The position numbers and the translations under genes were made by a program. Of a stretch of 64,000 nt of DNA, positions 35,291 through 53,011 are shown one piece after another. The stretch is taken from contig CATNEN010000007.1 of the NCBI GenBank assembly GCA_950097015.1, positions 6,066,001-6,130,000 on the forward strand, read 5' to 3'. Positions within the stretch are counted from its first letter, which is position 1. The number at the start of each line of letters is the position of its first letter. Origin of the DNA: Macrostomum hystrix (taxonomy: Eukaryota; Platyhelminthes; Macrostomidae). Below the pieces are notes generated by a model. That model made no database searches, was not told the DNA's origin, and saw only the letters and a program-made list of their open reading frames with translations.

Positions 35291-37154
35291 TCTATAGACT
35301 TAGGATCCTAGGATTATCTAATCCTGATAGGTGATGCATGTTGCCTGTCTTCCTCTCGATAAATCGGGTTGGTACTTATCCGGTCGCGGCTTCGGATTGT
35401 AAAGCCTTACTAAATAAGCAAAGTCAATATTATTCAGCAGTTTATAACTACATAGCTGATCCTTCTCAGTTTATGACCATTTATAATCAGGCTTTGCTGT
35501 GCAGTTTTCACAGCAATCCTACTATAGTGGGGCATACATTTTTTATTTGATTGTTGTAAATCCGGCAAATTTTCAGCAACACCTTGAAGGGGGTGAAAGT
35601 GTTGAAATCCCTTAGCGACCTTGTCCAGGTGTGTGTGCATTAAAACGCTTTACGGCTAAGCAAGCGAACCGGCAGTCAATGATGTTTGATGTTTGGATTG
35701 ACCATTCGATTCAAAACTAGTTTTAAAATAGTCATGATCATGAATTTCACAATGCGAGGTCTTTGTTTTAGTTGACTTTGTTTAAATAAAAGGGCTAAGA
35801 AACGATGGGGCGTGCGAATTTCGATAAATTTTACAAGAATATCCAGTAAATAATAAATTGGCATAAACAACACTTCAAACACATGCTTCATCATAGTTTT
35901 TCAGCTAATTTCCAGCATCCTCAAAACTCTGATCATTGTTGCTGAATCGAAAGCATTGTGTAGATTTTTAAAAAATAATTGTTTTTAAACGAAACATGGG
36001 AAAATAAATCAGCAGCAGCAGCAGATCGCATGACTGATAAATCCGCGGCTTTTGTCTGCTGCTAAAAATAGCAATCGAAGTGGAGCTGGTGTGTGCTCGG
36101 AGCTGGGAATCCTCCTAATCGCAGTTTGGAATCTTCCCAAGCTCCATCATTGAGTGGGGATTTTTTTCGACAGGCCAAGCGCAAAAATTAGCCTGGCAGG
36201 TAGAAAAATACAATTTGAGCAACAATTGTCTCGGAGCCATTGTGCCGGCCCCCAACTCTAGCGCTGTTTCGCTCGGACCCGCATGCGAAACTGAGGCAAA
36301 CACGGCCCTTCCTTCATCCATCCTTACTCAAACCGATCTCAAGCCAGGCACATAATTAAGGAAAAAATTAGCTCGAAATCTGCAGCTCAAATCTGCACCC
36401 CCGGCCTCTCATTGTGCGGGCCTCAACCAGATTCTCTCGCTCAACTCTCTCTTTCGGCTGCCCACTTCTCCGCATTTGAGGAGCTGCCGCAGTGTCTCTG
36501 TGCGCCCTGGCTTCCCTCTCTGGGGAGCTGCGGGAGGGGCCCCGAAGGTGGCCTGCCCGAAGCGGCGCAGGAGAAAATCGCTGCAGCCATCAGGGCCGCC
36601 CCGGTCCTCCGGGGGCCCCGCCTCATCAAGATAAGGAGGCCAAAAACACAGCAGCATCCGCGTGCCTTCCTGCCCGGCTCTCCCGCATACCGATGCGAGG
36701 ATTTTTATCCCTAATTTTTTTGGAAAGAGGGATAAAAAATTTCCGGACAGTTTCGACCGCCGCTGCTCATGTCTGTCAAAAAATTCCCCATTCTGAAAAA
36801 TGTCGGCGCACAAGGATTTCTTTCACTGTTTTGCCTCCCATTATGAACCCATGATCCCATGTGGGCGAAAGTTCCAGGGATGGCGGAGGAAAAGTATCCA
36901 AGAAACTGACAGTTTTCTTAGAAACTGAATGCAGGTTTGACAGACGGCTGCGATTGAAATCCCAGATGGGAGCTGAACAGGGAGCTGAACAGGGAGCCCG
37001 ATCTCAATTCTCAAAGCTTAGGCAATGTGTCCATTGTGCATTTAAAATCATGTTTTACAGGCCAACTGAATCACACACTTTCTAGCAGAGGAAATTTCGA
37101 AAGATCCGAGTATAATTTGACCGCATGAAAGAGCACCAGACTTCAGGACCGAGC
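35291..37154. other. Intergenic; GC-rich block at 36400-36700, no supported gene
   Basis: Open frames at 36409-36813 (minus) and 36412-36714 (plus) overlap in a GC-rich block. Neither has a recognised motif or a clear start/splice context. A caagataagg motif at about 36628 is a further GATA consensus. Confidence -1.
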
Positions 37155-37950
37155 CTGCCATTAACCAATTTCTTCAGGTTGGAACCAACATTAACCAATT
37201 TCTTAAGGTTGGATCCATCATTAACCAATTTCTTAAGGTTGGATCCATCATTAACCTATTTCTTCAGGTTGGAACCACCATTAACTTATTTCTTCAGGTT
37301 GGAACCATCATTAACTTATTTCTTCAGGTTGGAACCAACATTAACCAATTTCTTCAGGTTGGAACCATCATTAACTTATTTCTTCAGGTTGGAACCACAT
37401 TAACCAATTTCTTCAGGTTGGATCCATCATTAACCAATTTCTTCAGGTTGGAACCATCATTAACTTATTTCTTCAGGTTGGATCCATCATTAACCTATTT
37501 CTTCAGGTTGGATCCATCATTAACCAATTTCTTCAGGTTGGATCCATCATTAACCAATTTCTTCAGGTTGGAACCATCATTAACCAATTTCTTCAGGTTG
37601 GATCCATCATTAACCAATTTCTTCAGGTTGGAACCATCATTAACCTATTTCTTCAGGTTGGATCCATCATTAACCTATTTCTTCAGGTTGGAACCATTAT
37701 TAACCTATTTCTTCAGGTTGGATCCATCATTAACCAATTTCTTCAGGTTGGAACCATCATTAAGCTATTTCTTCAGGTAGGAACCATCATTAACTTATTT
37801 CTTCAGGTTGGAACCATTATTAACCTATTTCTTCAGGTTGGAACCATCATTAAGCTATTTCTTCAGGTTGGAACCATCATTAAGCTATTTCTTCAGGTTG
37901 GAACCATCATTAACTTATTTCTTCAGGTTGGAACGGCCATTAATCAATAG
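37155..37950. repeat. 30-bp minisatellite, ~27 copies
   Basis: The unit contains ttaaccaatttcttcaggtt and ggatccatca. Each copy resembles a full plus-strand 3' splice site: branch-like TTAAC, pyrimidines, then TTCAG|G. Intergenic, between GATA and CFAP91. Confidence -1.
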
Positions 37951-38751
37951 TTTCAGGATTTTCATTTCTCATGATAAGCATACTTCATAACTACATTCCA
38001 ATGTGTCCATTAGGAAATTTGCATCAAAAAATAGAACTTGGCAGCTTTCAGTCTGGGGGCGAACCGGCGCATGATGCTTTGATGTCGCCCTGAGACGAAA
38101 TCGCATCTGCGTCGTGAAGGAGTCAAAAGGATTTTCGAACAGACCCGAGTGCCTGCTCTTCTTCAGATCCGAAGCAAAATAAGATCAGGGGGCAAGAGTG
38201 AAAGCAGAGAGCTTTGTTTTGTTATAATCAGGCCAGTCTACCTTTCAAAAAACGCTGCATCGGGCAAGTGTAGATAAAAATCTCACTTTGAAAGAAATAT
38301 TATACGGGTCGGCCGGCCCACATTTTCTTTTCTCCTCGCCTCGCCTTCGACGAAAAAACAAAAAAAGACTGGCGCAAGGCGACGCCAAAATCTGATTAAA
38401 AAAAAATTCCGTTCATTGTCTACCTCCGCCCGCCTCGCCCGCCGCGTGTCAAAATGAATGATCTGACATAGGAGATATGACTGGTTCCTCCCCTACTGAC
38501 TTGTCCCCTCCGCAATGTCCAATGCATTCTATAGCATTGCTGGCTCTATGCAGACTGCGCCGCAGTAGCTGCAGTGGGAGAAAAGATTTACAATAGCGCT
38601 GGACAGTCGTGTCCCACCTCTCTGATTTCTTCAGCGCTCTGTCTGCAAAAGGTCGAATGTGACAAAACATTTTAGCCCTGTCAGGCGGTGCGAATGTCAA
38701 CATAAATCGGTTCAGACATAAAATATATTCGATATCTAATGCGTGTCTTTG
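37951..38751. other. Intergenic, no supported gene
   Basis: A minus-strand open frame of 84 codons at 38449-38703 has no recognisable feature. Otherwise nothing seen. Confidence -1.
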
Positions 38752-39570
38752 AGCATCTTCTGACAGTTCAGAGCACTATCTGACAGACAGTTCTGAGCGA
38801 TGTCTGACAGACAGTTTTGAGCGATGTCTGACAGACAGTTCTGAGCTCTATCTGACATACAGTTCAGAGCTCTATCTGACATACAGTTCAGAGCTCTATC
38901 TGACAGACAGTTCAGAGCTCTATCTGACAGACAGTTCAGAGCTCTATCTGACAGACAGTTCAGAGCTCTATCTGACATACAGTTCAGAGCTCTATCTGAC
39001 AGACAGTTCAGAGCTCTATCTGACATACAGTTCAGAGCTCTATCTGACAGACAGTTCAGAGCTCTATCTGACAGACAGTTCAGAGCTCTATCTGACAGAC
39101 AGTTCAGAGCTCTATCTGACAGACAGTTCAGAGCTCTATCTGACAGACAGTTCAGAGCTCTATCTGACAGACAGTTCAGAGCTCTATCTGACATACAGTT
39201 CAGAGCTCTATCTGACATACAGTTCAGAGCTCTATCTGGCAGACAGTTCTGAGCGATTTCTGACAGACAGTTTTGAGGGATCTCTGAGAGACAGTTTTGA
39301 GCTCTGTCTGACACACAGTTTTAAGCGATGTCTGACACACAGTTTTAAGCGATGTCTGACACAGTTTTAAGCGATGTCTGACACACAGTTTTAAGCGATG
39401 TCTGACACAGTTTTAAGCGATGTCTGACACACAGTTTTAAGCGATGTCTGACACACAGTTTTAAGCGATGTCTGACACACAGTTTTAAGCGATGTCTGAC
39501 ACACAGTTTTAAGCGATGTCTGACACACAGTTTTGAGCAATGTCTGACAGACAGTTCTGAGCGTCGTCTG
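38752..39570. repeat. 24-bp minisatellite, ~33 copies in two blocks
   Basis: The first block (to about 39240) has units of ttcagagctctatctgacag plus acag, each with CTATCT, the complement of AGATAG (WGATAR). The second block has cacagttttaagcgatgtct plus ga and lacks that site. Two intermediate units join the blocks. Confidence -1.
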
Positions 39571-40019
39571 GCAGTACGTGAAAAGAAAGTATATACAAAA
39601 GGCAGTATGTCTTTACTCTCATTTAACATTTTACGATGTTATGATGAACATTTTTATTCGTCATTTCACGTTGATCAGTTAAAAAGCTTCCAGTGCTAAA
39701 AAAATGGGATCAGTTTAGATTTTAGATTTAGAAAAAAGTACTTGTATAACATAATTTGGTCATTGTAACAAAAACTAATTTTAATTATAAACAGCCTTAG
39801 TACAATCAACATTACAAAAACTTGTTCGCAACTAAGCTTAAGAGAAAATAAGAGGCAATAAAGTCCAGCCTGCGGGGAAAATAGCAATCTTTTCACAATA
39901 GAGCAGCAATAAGTAGAGCAGAGTATAGATCAAAAACACAGCGAAGCATATTTAGGGGCTAAATTTACTACTTATGGTAGCAGGGGAGGTAATAATTTGC
40001 ATCTGCAGGAAGTTTTAGC
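39571..40019. other. AT-rich spacer, nothing seen
   Basis: No array and no open frame of note. Confidence -1.
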
Positions 40020-40240
40020 CCCATGGACGAAGCTTCGTACTTCTGATTGAGAGCGAGGTCAGGAGTTCAAATCTCAGCCCTAGGACACAAATTTTGTTGA
40101 TGAGGAGTGCGCATAGACATAATTATTTATTTAGTTACCCCAGCTGAGAAATGGGTAGAATGAGTAGTTAACTGGTTGTGGTGGCCTCCCCCCAGTCCAT
40201 GGACTGTACAGCTGCACGAAGTCTTTTGTACATTTAGGCC
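40020..40240 (+). mobile_element. tRNA-derived SINE family 2, copy 1
   Basis: A tRNA-like head with box B (gagttcaaatctc) at about 40068, a middle part ending in a Pro-like ccccagctgagaaatggg, and a 3' part with the palindromic cagtccatggactgtacagc. The 3' motif recurs at 50235, 56965 and 63648. Lies just beyond the CFAP91 3' end. Confidence -1.
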
Positions 40241-40426
40241 CAATTTTGGTATTAATTCGATCAGTTCTGTCTAATGATCTGCCAATTTGGCATGCATGGC
40301 TAGCTTTAAGTTTTCATATCGCAACGCGAAATCAAAGACATTTTGCAAGCTTTCAGCTTCAAAACAGAAGAAAAAATGGACGGAATTTGTGTCGGGGCAA
40401 ATCCACGGAACCAGTCAAATCCGCAT

Positions 40427-45552
<5,126 letters not shown>

Positions 45553-47047
45553 CAGCAATCAATCATTCCGTGTGGGAACTGTTGATCTGAAGTTTAAATT
45601 ATGGTGATCACCAAAGCTTTAAGCTTATAGAAACTTTCACAGTCTGTAAATACTAAGCTAAGAAAAAAGAAATTACAGTTAAGTTAGGTAAGGCGAGAAA
45701 CCTATCCAGTAGAACATGCACATGTATTAAGCTTTGTCTCTGTCGTTTTTCCGTAAACAACTCTGGACGCACTTATGAATAGTAACACAATATCCGTAGA
45801 AAATATTAAGCGACCTAAATATTAAGCAATCTAAAATATTAAATCTGTTTTAACAGATTAGATAGTTGCCTAAGATGGGACTACTAATGGTATTTGAAAT
45901 TTTCGCCATAAATGAAAAATTCTGATTGTTTCAAAACTTCGTATTCCTTGCATTATAAAACCCTGTATGGATTAGATTGCGCAAGTGAAAATGTGTATAT
46001 GCCTGTTCTGCTGATCAGAAATGTAATTAAAGAACTGATCAAAGATTACATTTAATATAAAGCGTTTAGTTATTGTAGGATAAAAGTACTTAAGATTACT
46101 TCAAACAAGCATAATAATTATACGTGGTTACTATAATTTTTACTGTCCATTAGTTATTGTTAATATGCAGTTGTGATTTTCGAAGCGCAAATAATCTACA
46201 GAGAGATACTTATTGCTATATTTATAATTTGAATGCCTTAAACATAATGCTGTAAAAAAACATGGTCTTAATAAAATCAAAGAGAAATTGTATTAATTTT
46301 TTTACTCGACAGAAACAAACAACTTCTTATCATTGATATATATAAGTAAGATTTTTTTCAAAGTAACACATGCTGCATTGATTTAGAAAAAAATTCTACA
46401 ATAAGCTAGAGATAAAAATTCTAAGTTCTTTAGAACAGAGAAATATTAGGAACAATGATGACCGTCTAGTAGTGAATGAATATTTAAGAGTTAATGAATA
46501 TTTACTTCATAAAGTAAGACAAATGTAAAAACTACATTCGCAGCGATTTTAAACATTCAACATGGCAAATTGCCATGGCAAATATTTAAAACACATATTT
46601 AAGTACCTAAAAATTAATTTAAATAAAATTTTATTTTCAGTACGCTAAGTAAATGTACTTTTTTATTTATTAGATCAAAACGTCACTACTTTTGTTATAC
46701 TGCTTAATATTAAATTTTTTAATTTGTTTGATATTTGACAGGGTTATTGTGTATTCGGAAGAAAAAATTATAGGACCATTACTGTCTCGCTGGTGTGATT
46801 GACTTTTGTTTCCTTTAAATACTCTAGCTGTAATATCTAAAGCATCTGAAGCGTTATTCAGTACCTATAAAATTCTATCTCAGCAAAATTTTCTACTTGA
46901 CAACAATATCTTCAATCGAAATCTGAGCAACTTAGCAAACTTTTATTTTTTATAGTTAACTAAATATATTCTTAAGACTAAATCTACGGAATAATTAGCT
47001 ACTTGATTTGCACATTTTTTTCCATTAGAAAATCGCATCTAAACATT
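45553..47047. other. AT-rich divergent spacer between CFAP91 and GTF2H5
   Basis: About 1.5 kb with no arrays and no open frames of note. Both flanking genes start here in opposite directions, so promoters for both are expected. I see no clear TATA or CCAAT arrangement. Confidence -1.
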
Positions 47048-49733
47048 ATGGTTAACTATGTAAAAGGTACTCTGGTGAAGTGGTAAGTAAAATTTGCTTA
47101 GCTAAAAAGCTTAGCTATGGTACATATTCTTAAAAATTTTAGAGCTACCATTGTCAAAGATATAGTTTTTATTCCATTTCTAATATTAATTTTTTTACTT
47201 TTGCAATACCATTCCATATGCTGCTTTACATAAAAATTTTAAAGTTAATCATTACAATTATTCTTTATTAAAAAATAACTTTTCTTTTTTGCACTGTTTT
47301 TGCTTTATGCAAATGCTAGTCCTAAAAACTTGGCTCAGAGTTTATGAAGAAAAAGTAAAGTGTAAAAATTATTTTAAATATTATGTAAAAATTTTATTAT
47401 ACTACTGTATATATCTTAAATAGTTTTAAGAACTTTAAGAGTTTTAAGGCAACTTAAAGCACAAAAATGCCCTAGGGATTTGTTATTGTAAATTTTGCTC
47501 ATTTGTTTAAATCACAGGAGAATAAAACAAAAAAGTGAAAGCAAGTTACTTAATTATAGGCCTAGTATTCTAATCTTTATGTAAACTTACAAATATCAAA
47601 ATTCTTTATTTTTACATACCTTTAAAACTTGAGATTTTTCTGCCCACTTCAATAACAAAAATAGTTACATGAAGTTATAATATGTACTTAACTTAATTTT
47701 AAGACCATTAAGAATTTCTTGGAAATTAATTTAATGCAATTTAAAGTTACATTAAAAACAACAATTTAATGACAAAAACTCAATCAAACACTTATGTTTA
47801 AATAGTTCCTTTTAAAATGTTCTTTGTGCTGATTCAAGATTAAAGTTTTAAGATTCAAGATTGATTCAATTTTAATTTCAATTTCAATTTTAATTCAGCA
47901 ATGTTTTAAAGAGTCAAGACCAGTCCCTGCTCAAGACAAGACTGCCAGTCTAGTGCAGTCGTGAATTACATTGTCTAGAAAATGATTTTAAATGGGCATA
48001 AGTGGGCTAACATTGACACACTGGTTTTACTAATTAATTAATTTATTAACATAATTATTTATTGATTGTGCTGTGTTGCTTGTTTGAAATTAAGATATTA
48101 AAGTTTATTGTATAAATGAATAGCTATGACTAGGACTAGGTCCACATAGATTTTGCTTGTACTTTTGGGGACAGCTTTTAAAAAGGATTTTCCAACCCAG
48201 GAACCCATGTTGGAAATTATGCAGAAAATTGTTCAGAATAAGTCAAATACATGAGAATTTTTCTTTATGTGTTTCTGAGCTTCTCACTTAGCAGAGTGTT
48301 AGTGGAAGTTAGTTGCAAATTTATAATCAGTAAAATATAACTAGGAGCTAAGGTTGAGCAGCTAACACTTATTTGAGAGTTAATAAAGTTCAAAATATAT
48401 TAGAATAATCATACTGTTGCACCACTAGATGCCAGTTAATAATTAATTTTGCATTAAATCACAATCACATCTTGGAATTTCTACCTTATTGGCAAACTTG
48501 GCCAGCCTTTAGTATTCACTTTGAGCAGCGCTAGTAAGTACTCGTACTTTACAACTTTAAATGACACTTAACTACAAAGGATGAAATATAGGATAAACTG
48601 AGCCACTGCTTTTCATGCTTTCTACCTCTAGCAGCTTAAGTAAATGTTTCTTATTGCAGTCTCATGCTGTACATTATAAGTGGCTGGAAAGTGGCCGTAT
48701 ACAAGTGTAGTTGCCCAATTGGAACAATTTCGGCACCTCTTGGCCACTTGCATCCGGCCACTTATAATGCTTCAGGTTCAGCGCTAGGAATGCCATCAGG
48801 TACAAGATCATAGAATCTAGAGTGACTCATTCTTGATTTCAAAATATGATGTTACTCTACTCCAACAATTGTTAGAATCATCCTTGATAATGCTTACTGT
48901 CCTTTCTGAATTGAAAATGCATTCAAGGTGCAAGACTTTCATCTTAATGCTTCTCTAGTATATCTCTAGCTTCTCTTGAATGGCACTGGGAAAGACTGAC
49001 TGCTACCATTCTAAAGCAGCCAGTTTCAGTTGATCTGATGGTCAAATTTTCAAAGATATTCCATACACTATATGTCAGCATTATCCATGAACACTATTAA
49101 TCATTAGGATTGCACCCCGCTCATTAAGAATTTGGCTGTCAGCCTCAGTTTCAGCCTACAAAATATGATATACATTTTTGTTTGTCACTTTTCTTAGTAG
49201 TGAAGTAATTTTTATCCTTCATAGGCATGACACTAATTTCTTTAGCTTGCCCTGCTGAGAAATGTCACAATTCTCAAAAGGCGCAGATAAAACCAAAATG
49301 TATAGAATATAATTTGTTTAATTTGTTTAGCTTTAATTACATAAATTAGGCCGACATATCAGAAGTTGCAGTAACCACTTCGATTTAGAATTTGTTAGTG
49401 TAGAAAGCTACTAGAAGATTTGCATAAGAGGTATTTTTTGCTGTGTGTAATAAATCCTGATATGCTAATTGCAAGCTGATCTGCTTGTTAATTTTGTATA
49501 CATCTGTAATTTAATTAACAGCCCATGTTTCCTAACCTTATCCCAGCGATCCAGCGATGAAGCAACTTCTACTGCACCTGTCCGAGTCTCACGCCCTGGG
49601 CAAAGCCTTCGTTGTGATGGATTTGGACGAGGAGCACCTGTTTGTTGAGACTTCGATGGTGGATAAAATCAAGGAAAAACTAGCCTCGGAGATGGACAGA
49701 ATTTCTTACACGCCGTCAAGTGTTTATGAGTAG
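47048..49733 (+). CDS. GTF2H5: TFIIH subunit GTF2H5 (TTDA/Tfb5/p8)
   Basis: Smallest core subunit of TFIIH; it binds the p52 subunit and stabilises the complex for nucleotide-excision repair and transcription initiation. Exons 47048-47082 (35 bp) and 49547-49733 join through a split Cys codon (TG|C) to give 73 residues, the usual family length (human 71). Landmarks: MVNYVKGTLVKCDPAMKQ across the junction, then SESHALGKAFVV, MDLDEEHLFVE and KIKEKLASEMDR. The first exon is too short for open-frame scans and was found from its donor (TG|GTAAGT) and the family's N-terminus MVNVLKG. An acceptor-like ttttttccattag ends 20 bp before the ATG, fitting a trans-spliced or separate UTR leader. The 2.5-kb intron contains one copy of the AT-rich duplicated element. 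Confidence -1.
47680..48265 (+). repeat. AT-rich duplicated element, copy A
   Basis: From cttaacttaattttaagacc to catgagaatttttct it aligns by eye with 51410-52040, with scattered substitutions and small indels. Includes the conserved stretches agagtcaagaccagtccctg and gtataaatgaatagctatga. No coding capacity or terminal repeats seen. Confidence -1.
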
Positions 49734-49998
49734 TTTAAAGAAAATTAATTTAAACTACATTGCAATGCTTTTTTGCTTCTTTAAGCCGTGTGCCTTTCTG
49801 CATTTCAATTTTTTATAATTAAAAGTTTTCCTCTATGTTTCACTTAGGCTAACAACAAGTGTATTGCAACACAAATTTATGTTTAGCAGGGCCCGATTCT
49901 GTACAGGCCAAAAAGTTTTTACGATAGGTGCATGAGTGGAAATTCAGTAAAATAAGATTTTTTATTTTAACAACAATGACATGTTTATATCTTATTAC

Positions 49999-50004
49999 AA
50001 TAAA
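49999..50004 (+). terminator. Candidate GTF2H5 poly(A) signal AATAAA
   Basis: 266 bp after the stop. An ATTAAA variant also lies nearer, about 85-90 bp after the stop. Confidence -1.
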
Positions 50005-50119
50005 CCCAGAAGTGTAACAATGTTTAATAATTGGCTAATACTAGCTCAATTGTATTGTGGATGATTCCATTTTTTGTGTTTATGTATTAGAAACAACAAT
50101 TTATTTTCGCAATTTACTG

Positions 50120-50275
50120 GGAGCTTCTAGCTTTTAATCTCGGATTTCTAACAGATAGGTCGTGAGTTCGAATTTCTACACCAGGGTCTATAACGGGTAT
50201 GGTTTGCTGGGGTAGAAATTAGGTGGGTGTTCCGGCTCTCAGTCCATGGACATGTGTAATATCTTATTTTATCTT
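50120..50275 (+). mobile_element. SINE family 2, copy 2
   Basis: Box-B-like gtgagttcgaatttc, then ggtttgctggggtagaaatt and the 3' motif ctcagtccatggac, followed by a tcttattttatcttatttta tail. More diverged than copy 1. Confidence -1.
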
Positions 50276-50450
50276 ATTTTAACTTACAGGGATGATATGT
50301 ATCATAATATCAGAACATGCATTTAATAAGTAAATATGCAAAAGCGTAGGTAACTGAACTTACTTTATGTGTAGAGCAGACGTTTACAAAAGCAGAATGC
50401 GTTGTCGCTAAAGTCGCTGTTCCACCAAGACAACCTTTAGAGGAAAAACG

Positions 50451-50711
50451 ATGAAAGTCAAATTACGTGATAAAAGCATCGGCATAGCAAAAGCCAAAAG
50501 CAAAGCCATGGCGGAGACCCCCGGCCTGATGTTGGACGTGCTCTTTGGTACTCAAGTCGATCAGCTCAACGAAATTGAACCCTGCCATGCCCATTGTACT
50601 GCATGTTTCTTCAAAATGTCCCAGCATGCAAGTATTTTGCCAGAAACTGTCAGCCGGACGAGAAATTTGTTGGAAGACGTGCTGGCAGACGAGGGTAAAT
50701 CCAGTTGGTGA
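50451..50711 (+). CDS. Doubtful 86-codon open frame
   Basis: Starts MKVKLRDKSIGIAKAKSKAM and ends just past a possible donor (GAG|GGTAAA). Protein-like composition with Cys/His (PCHAHCTACFFKMSQH), but unrecognised, and no partner exon was found. May be a decayed transposable-element fragment. Confidence -1.
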   Translation: MKVKLRDKSIGIAKAKSKAMAETPGLMLDVLFGTQVDQLNEIEPCHAHCTACFFKMSQHASILPETVSRTRNLLEDVLADEGKSSW

Positions 50712-52468
50712 ATCTGTGTATTATGTTGTTCTCTCGGTGTTTTTCTAAGACAACAACTTGCGGAGGGATCCTTAAAAAGGCTGAGATGAAATGCAGTAAA
50801 GATATGATGTACATTTTTACAGCATGGCTATTCATGCCTTTCTCCAGTCTTTTCTTCCGCCCTCAGTTCTATTAGTCAAGACTCGCTTTCCATTCGGCTC
50901 GGTCAATTTTATGGATTTTTACATCTCTACATATGGCTCCACTACATTACCAGAGGATTCAGATCAAAATTAATCTTTCTAAAATTCATAGAAGCATTAT
51001 GTTTTGCAAGATATTACAAGAACAGCATCTGCTTCCAAAAAAATTATCAATATGTTAATGTAAAATATTGAAATTTTCCAATCTTGCTGGTGCATTTTGC
51101 ACTAAAATATGCCTTTAATAATTTTTCTAACAAACGAAGTGTTAGGTCTTTCTTCTAGTAGTCCTTACTAAAATTCAGTAGCCTACTAAAATCTCTAGCT
51201 TTTAGTACAGATAAAAATTAGTCGCAACTGTTTACTCGATATACTGTTACAGCTTGCGAATGGACCATCGACGCATTAAACAGGCTTTAAAGTCGGTGCA
51301 AAATATTTCTTAAATTTAACGCTCTCTTTCGTTAAATATTGCTTCATGGAAAACTTTTCTGAACATTTAAATGACGAAAAACAGTTACATACTCTGGACA
51401 CAGTGTTGATGATTATATCTATACTTAACTTAATTTTAAGACCATTAAGAATTTCTTGGAAAGAATTTAGTGCAATTGAAAGTTACATTAAAAACTACAA
51501 TTTTATGACAGAAACACAATCAAACGCCTATGTTGTAATAGTTCTTTTTTAAATGTTCTGTGTCCTGATTCAAGATTGAAGTTTTTAAGATTCAAGATTG
51601 ATTTGATTCAAACCATAAGCATAAAAACATGCACTTTTTGTTTAAAGCTCAATTTTAATTCAGCAATGTTTTAAAGAGTCAAGACCAATCCCTGCTCAAG
51701 ACAAGACTGCCAGTCCAGTGCAGTCGTGAATTACATTATCTAGAAAACGATTTTAAATGGGCATAAGTTAACATTGCTAACATTAACACATTGGTATTAC
51801 TAATCAATTACACTATCAACATCGTTAGTTAATGATTGTGCTGTGCTGCTTGTTTGAAATTAAGTTATTATAGTTGATTGTATAAATGAATAGCTATGAC
51901 TGGACTAGGTACAGTATAGATTTTGCTTGTACTTAAATTGGGGACAGCTTTGAAAGGTGATTTTCCAATGGAACCCATGTAGGAAATCAAGCAAAAAATG
52001 CAGGAAATTGCTCAGAAAAAGTCAAATATGTGAGAATTTTTCTGTTGGTCAAGTTTGTCTGGGCTAAATGCTTCTGGTTCTTGCATTTCAGGTCAACCAT
52101 CAACCATAGTTATTTTTGCAGATTTCACTACAAACCTTTTCTCTATTATAAGGGCCCTATGTCTATGTGATGTTTCAGTTGAATAACTTGCCACTTTAAC
52201 GTTTTTAATGTAAAAACGTTTCAAAGCTAAAAGTGAACCAAAACAGTTCAGTAAAAAAAGAAATGGTTTCTGTTAACTTAGCAAAAGTTTAGCTATGGCT
52301 TATTAAAAGTTAACAAAGAGGCAAATTCTTATTAACATTTTCTAACAGATCAAAGTTTATCAATTAACCAATGCCCAACACTGCTTGTAATTTTTAGGCC
52401 TATTCACAAACTGTATTTACTTAGGCCTATTGTCCTTAACAAGCATTTTTTATATATACCTGGATATA
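50712..52468. other. AT-rich spacer
   Basis: Contains copy B of the duplicated element (listed separately). Nothing else supported. Confidence -1.
51410..52040 (+). repeat. AT-rich duplicated element, copy B
   Basis: Direct copy of 47680-48265, about 3.7 kb away. Differs by an insertion (accataagcataaaaacatg) and several short indels. Confidence -1.
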
Positions 52469-53009
52469 CGAGGGGTGTTGCAAAATTTTCCGGACTAATG
52501 CTAATCCTGGTGACAATTCATGTTTGATTTGGCTGAAAATTGATGTCTATGGTATTCAGCCATAGAAAAGACTTTTCCAAAAATTTTATGCAGCTTAGTC
52601 AACCACAGCATACATGAGGGCCAAAATAGGTTGCAACCCTTTGAAGCTGTTGACATGATTTTTCACAAACCAAAAGTGAGCAAAAATGAGTCGACCAAAG
52701 AATCCATCAGAGTTCTGGTCTAAGGAAAGCCAGCGCCACTTTATCATGGCATGCCAACGATAGGGCAAAACAGCCAATTTCTGATTTTCACTGATTTCCA
52801 CCTCTTTGGCCCAATGAAGATACCAATGTGGGGCAAGATCTTCACAACACGCAAGGTCATCAAAGCAGCTAACAAGTCTCTACGTCAGTTCGATGCCAGC
52901 TTCTGGGGGTCTGGCTTCGACAAGCTGATTGAGCGCTATCAAAAATGCAATCAGACTAAAATTATCACCATGACAAGCATTAGTCCAGAAACTTTTGCAA
53001 CACCCCTCG
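52469..53009 (+). mobile_element. Internally deleted mariner-like element, 541 bp
   Basis: Inverted termini of about 30 bp (cgaggggtgttgcaaaa at the left; its complement ttttgcaacacccctcg at the right) are flanked by TA duplications at 52467-52468 and 53010-53011. An open frame in the right half encodes a mariner transposase C-terminus (FHLFGPMKIPMWGKIF, then FWGSGFDKLIERYQKC). The DDE core and N-terminal DNA-binding part are absent, so it is non-autonomous. Confidence -1.
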
Positions 53010-53011
53010 TA

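Noticed and set aside
36409-36813. Overlapping open frames on both strands in a GC-rich block
   Set aside because: No motif, no splice context and equal openness on both strands; more likely composition.
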